NCBI GenBank assembly: GCA_934645125.1
Contig: CAKUDT010000093.1
Location: 1-6,172, forward strand
Source of the DNA: an uncultured Eggerthellaceae bacterium
GTDB lineage: Bacteria; Actinomycetota; Coriobacteriia; Coriobacteriales; Eggerthellaceae
Direction: 5' to 3'
DNA: 6,172 bases
The notes under the pieces are model-generated. The model had not been told where the DNA came from, ran no database searches, and saw only the letters and a list, made by a program, of their open reading frames with translations. The translations under genes and the position numbers were made by a program. Positions 1-4,525 of this stretch are shown here, piece after piece. Each line of letters starts with the position of its first letter. Positions within the stretch are counted from its first letter, which is position 1.

Positions 1-99
1 CCTTATGACACCTCTATGTTCGCTTTACCTGGGAAAACGACCAACGCATGTGTGCGGATGCACGCGGAATGCACGCAAATCGCCAGACCGTGATTTTTG

Positions 100-118
100 C
101 CGATTAACCGTTAATCGG
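100..118. repeat. Perfect 19-bp palindrome (9-bp arms, 1-base centre)
   Basis: CCGATTAAC at 100-108 is the exact reverse complement of GTTAATCGG at 110-118, around the single base c109. With a one-base centre it is better suited to binding a dimeric regulator as DNA than to forming an RNA hairpin. The only run of T/A nearby (94-98, five Ts on the plus strand) is on the wrong side for a plus-strand terminator, and on the minus strand it reads as A. It may be an operator for a gene beyond the left edge. The function is inference. Confidence 0.5.
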
Positions 119-171
119 GCGCAAGGGTCTTATTCCTCGCAACGCCGTTCGGAAGCGTATTGAGCGCCCGA
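115..171. repeat. 8-bp inverted repeat overlapping the palindrome
   Basis: TCGGGCGC (115-122) pairs exactly with GCGCCCGA (164-171) across a 41-base loop. The loop contains a small CCG-TT-CGG hairpin (144-151). The left arm shares bases 115-118 with the palindrome at 100-118, so the two structures would exclude each other in RNA. GCGCC at 164-168 can alternatively pair with GGCGC at 177-181. No function is assigned. Confidence 0.35.
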
Positions 172-195
172 GCGCAGGCGCGAGCCCTTGCCAGT

Positions 196-969
196 TCAGA
201 TATATACGCCCTTCAGAAAGTCCAAAGCTTTAACAGCTCTCCTCTTGCTTTTCTTGTCGAGCTCCGGGCGCTCTGCAAATGCCGCAAGGTCGTTAAAGAA
301 GCGCCGCGCGTCATCCAATAGCTGCCCTTCAAGAGGCAATCGCGCGTTTCGGGGCAGGAGGCCGGAAAGGCGAACCACGTCTCCACGGTGCTTCGTTCTA
401 TCCTTTTCCTGAACGCTGACGCCCCGCGCGTACAGGTCGTTGTTATCGATATGGGCTCGCATCTTGAGCGGGATAATATGCAAGACGTCCGGCACGAGGA
501 CCCCCTCTATCGAAACAAGGCCCTTCTTCAGGAACTCGTAGTAGCCGTCATCGAGAATGATGGCCGACAAGCTGCGGACGTCGTCGTCTTCCACGGGCAG
601 GGGCGTACGGTAAGCCCCGGGCGCAAGATCGAATTCGGGATGGCGGGCAAAGAGCTCGATTTGCTTGGGATACCCTGTTCGAATACTCTCCTCTTCGCTG
701 ATGTCGAAGCGGTAGTACCTCGCGCCCGTGTCGGACCGCGAACCGCAATCGTATCCCCCCGCCTCCACAAAGGACCAAAACGATCTCATGAACCCGGCGT
801 CCTTCCCGTCGACGAGAATCACGAGGTCGAGATCTTTCGTGCTGCGGAAGTCATCTGCGCCCAGCTCAGAGAACAGGAGGCTGCATGCGCCACCGCCGAT
901 GAGCACGAACTTCTCCTCATGGCCCCGCATAGCATCCCTGAACTTATCCAAGCCCGAAACTATTGGCAT
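196..969 (-). CDS. AbiEii-like nucleotidyltransferase-fold protein, probable toxin
   Basis: This 257-residue protein has the signature of minimal nucleotidyltransferase-fold proteins: a glycine-rich strand-turn (LIGGGA, residues 23-28), then TKDLDLV (44-50) with D46 and D48 as likely metal-binding acids, and a possible third acid E105 in IELF. SLSAI (133-137), a PLKMRAH stretch (167-173) and KHRGD (193-197) match what I recall of AbiEii-type families encoded next to a winged-helix partner. Known relatives transfer nucleotides to tRNA or other targets and act as toxins or in phage defence; the target here is unknown. The ATG at 969 has a strong GGAGG (979-975) five bases upstream and overlaps the end of the preceding gene by 10 bases, so translation is probably coupled. 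The protein is cytoplasmic and looks full length. Family is fairly sure; toxin activity is inference. Confidence 0.75.
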   Translation of the reverse strand: MPIVSGLDKFRDAMRGHEEKFVLIGGGACSLLFSELGADDFRSTKDLDLVILVDGKDAGFMRSFWSFVEAGGYDCGSRSDTGARYYRFDISEEESIRTGYPKQIELFARHPEFDLAPGAYRTPLPVEDDDVRSLSAIILDDGYYEFLKKGLVSIEGVLVPDVLHIIPLKMRAHIDNNDLYARGVSVQEKDRTKHRGDVVRLSGLLPRNARLPLEGQLLDDARRFFNDLAAFAERPELDKKSKRRAVKALDFLKGVYI

Positions 970-1970
970 ATAGCCCTCCTCAGCTGCTCAATCGCGTCGG
1001 TAACGCGAACGTCGTCGTATCCGGCGTTAACAAGGGACACGTAAAGATGCTCCGGAGGCAGCCCGTCGATGCCAAAAGCGCCGGAAGCGGGCAGGGACCC
1101 GTCAAGGGGGTAGCCCCACTCGTGTACCACCATGGCAGCATCCTCGAACCAATCGGCGTATGGCAGCTCCCCTCCGAAAAGTCCCTTGAGCCTGCAAAGC
1201 CCATCCGAATCGACGGCGACCTCCAAGACGGATCCGTCGCACGACAGGTCGGAAAGCATTGACAGCTCGCTCAGCCCGGCAACTTTCGCGCCGGCCTCGG
1301 CAAGCACGTTGGCCGGAATAGCCTCTTTGAGCCGATGAGCTTTGACCACCGGGCTTGACAGATACGGCTCAAAGGCATCGAGCAGAGCTTCCCTCGGCTC
1401 CTTTAAGGGCCGTAGGAATCGGCTCTTCCCTTCCTCGGCGACCAACCCGGGTCGGATCGCCGTGATTTCCGCAAGGTATTTCGTCACGCTCGACCGGCTT
1501 TTCCCGATAAGCTCGGCAAGATCGCCGGCATTGCAGTTGACCCATCGCCCGGCTAGGTAATTCAGGAATATCCGCTGCGCGGGCAAGGACAGGGTCGACG
1601 GCTCGGCGTACTCTCTTGCAGGCGAGGCGACGGCGCCGATAAAGGGGATGTAGGCGTTCCGGGCGTCTTGGACATAGGAAATGCCCTCGCGGGCCAAGGC
1701 CTCCTTCTGGCCGAAGGACAGCCAAGGCCAGAAAAGCAGGCAAGGCAGGTCGTCTATCCTTCCAAGAGCGCTGATGGCCGAACGGAGAGTCCTCAAGCCG
1801 GGCCTCTCCCTTGCCACGAGCACGTGGAAGCGGACGGCTTGAAACGAATCAAGCTCCATCAGCTTGACGTCGAATTGCTCGGAAAGAAACCGGGGCAGCA
1901 TTTCCTCGGCGGGGTCGTCGAATTCCCTCACCCGCATTCCGAATAATCGTTCCGGAAAGCGACTCTCCAT
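960..1970 (-). CDS. AbiEi-like winged-helix protein, probable antitoxin/repressor
   Basis: This 336-residue cytoplasmic protein has three parts. The N-terminal part (about 1-120) contains a hydrophobic PCLLFWPW strand and a REGISYVQDARNAYIPF-type segment, as in N-terminal domains of AbiEi-like partners. A winged helix (about 128-188) carries the motif AGDLAELIGKSRSSVTKYL (148-166). The C-terminal domain has AGAKVAGLSELSMLSD (226-241), EWGYPLD (284-290) and HLYVSLV (308-314). From memory this layout matches the upstream partners of the nucleotidyltransferase family that follows here. An in-frame ATG lies further up at 2009, but ATG 1970 has AAGGAG (1982-1977) six bases away, and the predicted transcript starts near 1989, below the upper ATG, so I chose 1970. 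By analogy it should repress its own operon and may neutralise the partner. Domain reading is by eye; the antitoxin role is inferred. Confidence 0.7.
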   Translation of the reverse strand: MESRFPERLFGMRVREFDDPAEEMLPRFLSEQFDVKLMELDSFQAVRFHVLVARERPGLRTLRSAISALGRIDDLPCLLFWPWLSFGQKEALAREGISYVQDARNAYIPFIGAVASPAREYAEPSTLSLPAQRIFLNYLAGRWVNCNAGDLAELIGKSRSSVTKYLAEITAIRPGLVAEEGKSRFLRPLKEPREALLDAFEPYLSSPVVKAHRLKEAIPANVLAEAGAKVAGLSELSMLSDLSCDGSVLEVAVDSDGLCRLKGLFGGELPYADWFEDAAMVVHEWGYPLDGSLPASGAFGIDGLPPEHLYVSLVNAGYDDVRVTDAIEQLRRAICQ

Positions 1971-1974
1971 TTGT

Positions 1975-1983
1975 CTCTCCTTT
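1975..1983 (-). promoter_or_regulatory. Ribosome binding site deciding the start of the AbiEi-like gene
   Basis: On the minus strand AAAGGAGAG lies at 1983-1975, six bases (from AAGGAG) before the ATG at 1970. Neither of the upstream in-frame ATGs at 2009 and 1997 has a comparable site, and both precede the expected transcription start. Confidence 0.75.
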
Positions 1984-1995
1984 CGTTTCAGCGTC

Positions 1996-2024
1996 ATTTT
2001 ATTATGCATTGAAATGATTGTAAA
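1996..2024 (-). promoter_or_regulatory. Sigma-70 promoter of the AbiEi/AbiEii-like operon
   Basis: On the minus strand the -35 box TTTACA (2024-2019, five of six consensus bases) is separated by exactly 17 bases from the -10 box TAAAAT (2001-1996, five of six). Transcription should start near 1989, giving a leader of about 19 bases. The surrounding DNA is much richer in A/T than the genes. Confidence 0.7.
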
Positions 2025-2043
2025 CTAACTGATTGAGATTTCA
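2010..2043. repeat. Weak inverted repeat flanking the -35 box, possible operator
   Basis: TGAAAT (2010-2015) and ATTTCA (2038-2043) are inverted, separated by 22 bases and bracketing the -35 box of the AbiEi-like promoter. The centre-to-centre distance is 28 bp. It would suit autoregulation by the winged-helix protein, but six-base arms can arise by chance in A/T-rich DNA. Confidence 0.25.
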
Positions 2044-2048
2044 GTATC

Positions 2049-2098
2049 GCCCGACGATAACCCGCAAGGAGCATCGCGCAACGGTACCCTCGTCGGGC
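2049..2098. repeat. 9-bp perfect inverted repeat with 32-base loop
   Basis: GCCCGACGA (2049-2057) is the exact reverse complement of TCGTCGGGC (2090-2098). The stem would be G+C-rich and stable in RNA from either strand. No run of T follows on either strand, so it is not a standard intrinsic terminator. It lies just upstream of the AbiEi-like promoter. It could be an extragenic palindrome, a processing structure or the scar of a mobile element; the sequence does not decide. Confidence 0.45.
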
Positions 2099-2272
2099 TA
2101 ATCGGTGTTTAGCTGCAAGGGAGCAGATCTCTTGCGGACCGCCTTCGAAAATTTTTCAAAAAACGTTCGCCAAAACTCGCACGATTCCCCGATTTTCCGT
2201 GTCTTATACAGCGAAGGCCCTTAGAGGCGCATCCCGTATTCGGGGCGGACCATCCTGATTGAGAAGCAGCGC

Positions 2273-2362
2273 TTGCTGGATGATCAGAAGATAGCGGACC
2301 TTTTCTGGGGACGCGACGAACTGGCGCTCTCCAAAAGTGCGCGCAAATACGACGCGCCGCTT
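2273..2362 (+). pseudogene. Remnant of a sigma-70 family factor N-terminus
   Basis: Plus-strand translation from the TTG at 2273 gives a run of about 30 residues including LDDQKIADLFWGRDELAL and then SARKYDAPL. I recognise this pattern from the start of small sigma-70 family factors, where a D-x-x-I-x-x-L-F/Y-x-x-R-x-E-x-A-I segment is followed by a KYG-type motif at the beginning of region 2. After KYDAPL the resemblance stops abruptly. The frame continues to a stop at 2513-2515 with low-complexity residues and no region 2 or region 4, and the other plus frames do not restore it. I see no ribosome binding site. It is best read as a truncated, dead fragment. A chance resemblance is possible but less likely given the ordered matches. 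Confidence 0.45.
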
Positions 2363-2486
2363 GAATCAGCCTCACCGTCGGCAGCGGGCTCCGCGAAGGG
2401 GCGCCGCGCAGCTCGCGGACACGGGCTAAAAAGGAGACCCGCATCGCCAGAAGTGTGTACACCACCGATTTTCCCCACAGACGCCA

Positions 2487-2517
2487 ATTCAAACTGCCCA
2501 AGGGTGACAATTTGAAT
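2487..2517. repeat. 7-bp inverted repeat, imperfect stem-loop
   Basis: ATTCAAA (2487-2493) and TTTGAAT (2511-2517) are inverted across 17 bases that themselves contain GCCC-AA-GGGT. Together they could form an interrupted stem. There is no T-run on either side, so a terminator is not supported. It lies at the end of the sigma-like remnant's open frame. Confidence 0.3.
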
Positions 2518-2741
2518 CAATGAGCGTGGGCAACGTCTATGGTGAACGTAGCCGGAGATCTCGCGGCGCCGCTTGGCGCAAGGGTGGGGGCGGGGAGCTG
2601 TACGTTGGATAGCGCTTCGTTGATATCCTCGTAAACTCGGTTTCCGGCTTCCACCCCGTCGCCGGTATGATGAATCGATCCTGCCGGCTGTTTTTCGGAT
2701 TGATTCGCTCTCGGAGAGTCCATCCATGTCCGCTGGCTGAC

Positions 2742-3038
2742 TTATTTCATGGTTTCGTAATGAGTCCACATACTGAGCACCTTGACGATGCCTTCGTAGG
2801 ACGCGTCTCCTTCGACGATCCCGCTCTCGACCACCTCGTAGACGAAGCGGTGCTGCCTGTTAATGCGTCGCGAGTACATCCCCTGCAGGCTTCCGACGAG
2901 CGGCTCGAAGGCGGGCGGGAAGCCGAAGGGATCTTGCGCCACGACGGCGACGAGCTCCCTCGCCTTCCCATCAAGTCCAGCGGACTTGAGCCTCTTTGCG
3001 TCTTTTGCGGCCTGCTTGGTGAATTTGACCAAGTACAT
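2742..3038 (-). CDS. yoeB: YoeB/Txe-family mRNA interferase toxin
   Basis: This is a 98-residue toxin of the RelE/YoeB fold. In this family the toxin enters the ribosomal A site and cleaves mRNA during translation. Family hallmarks are visible: FEPL (44-47) with the likely catalytic E45, YSRRINRQHRFVYEV (55-69) with R64 in the place of the known catalytic arginine, and the C-terminal MWTHYE (90-95) with H94 and Y95 matching the His-Tyr pair of YoeB. The segment between VYEV and WTHYE is longer than in classic YoeB and includes VEGDASYEG, a lineage-type insertion. The ATG at 3038 lies two bases after the antitoxin stop (TAG at 3043-3041), so translation is coupled. A longer in-frame extension up to 3224 runs through the antitoxin gene and is not used. 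No intrinsic terminator follows. Confidence 0.88.
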   Translation of the reverse strand: MYLVKFTKQAAKDAKRLKSAGLDGKARELVAVVAQDPFGFPPAFEPLVGSLQGMYSRRINRQHRFVYEVVESGIVEGDASYEGIVKVLSMWTHYETMK

Positions 3039-3040
3039 CT

Positions 3041-3292
3041 CTACCAGCCTAGATCGCTGGCGGAAACGCAATCGGCCAGGCTTTCCTCGTGCGCGGAGAT
3101 GAGCTTTTTGGCCATGCCCGGCACGCCCATGAGGTAGAGGGTCTCCTCGATAGATGCCCAGTCGTCCTCGCCCACAAGCACGGCGCCCTTGCCCTTGGTG
3201 CTGGTTATGGTGATGGGCCGGCAATCCTCGTTCACCCGGGCGATGAGGTTGTAGATGTCTTTGCGCGCGGCTGTCGCGGTGATGCTTGTCAT
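3041..3292 (-). CDS. yefM: YefM/Phd-family antitoxin
   Basis: This 83-residue antitoxin is encoded directly upstream of its toxin. The N-terminal half (1-50) has the Phd/YefM DNA-binding pattern: ATAARKDIYNLIARVNED, then PITITSTKGKGAVLVGEDDW. The following ASIEETLYLMGVPGM (46-60) matches the YefM stretch linking the DNA-binding domain to the toxin-wrapping tail. The acidic tail (about 60-83) should bind and block the YoeB active site. In this family the antitoxin is labile and, with the toxin, represses the operon. The ATG at 3292 has AAAGGAGG six bases upstream; an upstream in-frame extension to 3388 crosses the promoter and is rejected. Confidence 0.88.
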   Translation of the reverse strand: MTSITATAARKDIYNLIARVNEDCRPITITSTKGKGAVLVGEDDWASIEETLYLMGVPGMAKKLISAHEESLADCVSASDLGW

Positions 3293-3298
3293 AGTGGG

Positions 3299-3306
3299 CC
3301 TCCTTT
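3299..3306 (-). promoter_or_regulatory. Ribosome binding site of yefM
   Basis: AAAGGAGG on the minus strand (3306-3299) lies six bases before the ATG at 3292. It is close to a perfect Shine-Dalgarno and fixes the antitoxin start. The toxin has only a weak site, so the antitoxin is probably made in excess. Confidence 0.8.
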
Positions 3307-3317
3307 CGTCTGCAATC

Positions 3318-3346
3318 ATTTTACCGTACGTAATAACGTACGTCAA
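3318..3346 (-). promoter_or_regulatory. yefM-yoeB promoter with paired CGTACG operator
   Basis: On the minus strand the -35 box TTGACG (3346-3341) and the -10 box TAAAAT (3323-3318) are 17 bases apart, each five of six to consensus. Transcription should start near 3311, about 19 bases before the ATG. The spacer holds two self-complementary CGTACG hexamers, at 3325-3330 and 3337-3342; the second overlaps the -35 box. Their centres are exactly 12 bp apart. Known YefM-YoeB operators use pairs of TGTACA-core palindromes at the same 12-bp spacing, so this is very probably the autoregulatory operator. Binding by this antitoxin is inferred. Confidence 0.82.
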
Positions 3347-3474
3347 CGAAGCTCGAGCGGTGGTTGAGGTAATTTGTTTGCAGAACATCTTGTTTGTTGC
3401 ACGCTGAGTGGCTGGTCGGGAATCGCTAAGTTTAGATTGCTCGGGTGCATGAAGCGATAATTCAGGTTCGCTCC

Positions 3475-3501
3475 AAAAAAAGAGGTCCCGGCTGGGACCT
3501 C
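3475..3501 (-). terminator. Intrinsic terminator of the CXXC/4Fe-4S/TlpA operon
   Basis: Read on the minus strand, GAGGTCCC (3501-3494) pairs perfectly with GGGACCTC (3489-3482) over a four-base loop, followed at once by seven Us (3481-3475). It begins six bases after the TlpA-like stop codon. This is a textbook intrinsic terminator, separating the redox operon from the yefM-yoeB promoter downstream. Confidence 0.93.
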
Positions 3502-3507
3502 CTTCGG

Positions 3508-4506
3508 CTACTCCGCGCTGTTTGCAATTGCTTTGTCGATGAGCGCGTTGAGCGCTTTCGCCTGCTCATCAGAGGTGATTGCTCCTACGACCTGGCCCAC
3601 AATCTGGCCGTTTTTGTCAACAACGTAGGTGGTGGGGTACGAATACAGTCCCGATGTGAGCTTGCCGGCTTCGCTGTTCGATGCGAACCAAACGTTTTGG
3701 TACGTAGCGCCCTTCTTGGCCAGTACATCTTTTGCTTCGGAAATTGCGGTTTTGTCGCCGTCCAGGGTGAAGGAGTTGATGCCCACCACGGAGCCGCCTT
3801 TCTCGGCGAGCGTCTTGTTCAGCGCTTCCCAGTCGCCCAGCTCACCCACGCAGGGCTTGCAGGTGGTGAACCAGAAGTTCACGACGGTTACGGTGTTATT
3901 TGCGAAAAGCTCGTTGCTGTTCACTTCGTTGCCGTCAAGGTCTTTGCCCTGAAAGCTGGGGAATTTCATCAGGTCGCTGGCGCTCGTGCTGCTGGCGTTG
4001 GTGCTGCTGGAGCTGCCTGCGCCGCCCGTCATGCCGGCGCTTGATGCATCAACGCTTTCTCCTTCGCTTGGCTTACTGCCGCACCCAGGGTATTTCTGCT
4101 CAAGAACGGTAAGCTTGTTTTCAATCTCCTTGATTTGCTGCGCGCATTCCTTGAGCGTTTCCAGTTCGGCGGCGGTGAATTTATCCTTGGCGCCTTCAAT
4201 GGTGGCAAGCAGGAAATCGCCGTAATTCGAGCCGTCTTCAACCATTGGGGTATTTTTGTTTGCCGACAGAAACACTTTCTCCCACAGACTGGAATTGATG
4301 GTCAAAATATCGTTTTCCTTTTGCATAAGCTGGGCAAACAGTGTTGCTGCTTCACTGGCGCTGCTGGGCTCCGTTGCCATGAGCGTCGCAATGTCGGAAT
4401 TGCTGCCCGATGCGCTGCTTTGGGCGCCTTTGTCTGCCGAGCACGCCGCAAGGCAAATTGCCAGGGCAGCTGCTACGAGCATCGCTACGATCTTCGATAG
4501 TTTCAT
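3508..4506 (-). CDS. TlpA-like thioredoxin-fold lipoprotein (CKPC)
   Basis: This 332-residue exported protein begins with a lipoprotein signal: MKLSK, a hydrophobic core, then the lipobox L19-A20-A21-C22, so it is anchored by lipid outside the cytoplasmic membrane. Residues 23-142 form a non-thioredoxin region with a charged helical stretch (about 108-140, coiled-coil-like) and two extra cysteines, C121 and C142. A serine/alanine/glycine-rich linker (about 143-178) follows. The C-terminal TlpA/AhpC-TSA-type thioredoxin domain (about 180-332) has the active site FWFTTCKPC (C216, C219) and the usual cis-proline region YPTT (P291). Such proteins exchange dithiol and disulfide bonds with extracytoplasmic partners. 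ATG 4506 has AAAGGA nearby and gives the signal peptide; a longer in-frame extension to 4599 would bury it. It is the last gene of the operon, 19 bases after the 4Fe-4S gene, which may supply its electrons. Confidence 0.88.
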   Translation of the reverse strand: MKLSKIVAMLVAAALAICLAACSADKGAQSSASGSNSDIATLMATEPSSASEAATLFAQLMQKENDILTINSSLWEKVFLSANKNTPMVEDGSNYGDFLLATIEGAKDKFTAAELETLKECAQQIKEIENKLTVLEQKYPGCGSKPSEGESVDASSAGMTGGAGSSSSTNASSTSASDLMKFPSFQGKDLDGNEVNSNELFANNTVTVVNFWFTTCKPCVGELGDWEALNKTLAEKGGSVVGINSFTLDGDKTAISEAKDVLAKKGATYQNVWFASNSEAGKLTSGLYSYPTTYVVDKNGQIVGQVVGAITSDEQAKALNALIDKAIANSAE

Positions 4507-4525
4507 AGTTCGTTTCCTTTCATTT

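Larger units (their letters stand above)
1..195. other. Left-edge intergenic region with several inverted repeats
   Basis: I see no credible coding sequence here. It lies downstream of the minus-strand nucleotidyltransferase gene, which stops at 196-198. ATGCACGC occurs at 58-65 and again at 69-76, an 11-base period. A 19-bp palindrome lies at 100-118 and an 8-bp inverted repeat at 115-122/164-171; both have their own entries. A GC-rich stem (164-168 with 177-181) could form just after the minus-strand stop, but no U-tract follows it, so I do not call it an intrinsic terminator. No tRNA-like fold was seen. Confidence 0.5.
2044..2741. other. Region of about 700 bases without an intact recognisable gene
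   Basis: All six frames contain open stretches here, but none gives a recognisable full protein with a good ribosome binding site. The longest are on the minus strand (133 residues at 2510-2109; 161 residues at 2769-2284) and are arginine/serine/proline-rich, as expected for chance frames in G+C-rich DNA. A 68-residue minus-strand frame (2723-2517) looks slightly more protein-like (motif HHTGDGVEAGNRVYEDINEA) but lacks a convincing Shine-Dalgarno, and I cannot assign it. The region also contains an 8-bp hairpin (2115-2135, one G-U pair), a CCCG-TATT-CGGG hairpin (2233-2244), larger inverted repeats listed separately, and a sigma-factor-like remnant. It looks like decayed accessory DNA. Confidence 0.5.

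Noticed and set aside
164..181. GC-rich stem as terminator of the nucleotidyltransferase operon
   Set aside because: The stem is short and no U-tract follows on the minus strand.
388..1044. Plus-strand open frame of 218 codons
   Set aside because: It lies antisense to the nucleotidyltransferase-fold gene, shows no recognisable motif or ribosome binding site, and is a shadow of the G+C-rich minus-strand gene.
2049..2098. Integron attC site
   Set aside because: No RYYYAAC/GTTRRRY pair at the stem ends and no integron genes nearby.
2109..2510. Minus-strand open frame of 133 codons in the gap
   Set aside because: Arginine- and serine-rich, no start signal, no recognised motif, and it overlaps the sigma-like remnant on the other strand.
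2517..2723. Minus-strand 68-codon frame after yoeB
   Set aside because: Slightly protein-like but with no convincing Shine-Dalgarno and no family I recognise; recorded in the gap entry rather than as a gene.
2667..3137. Plus-strand open frame of 156 codons
   Set aside because: It is antisense to yoeB and the end of yefM, whose identities are clear.
3445..4044. Plus-strand open frame of 199 codons
   Set aside because: It runs antisense through the terminator and the TlpA-like gene; its composition is that of a shadow frame.
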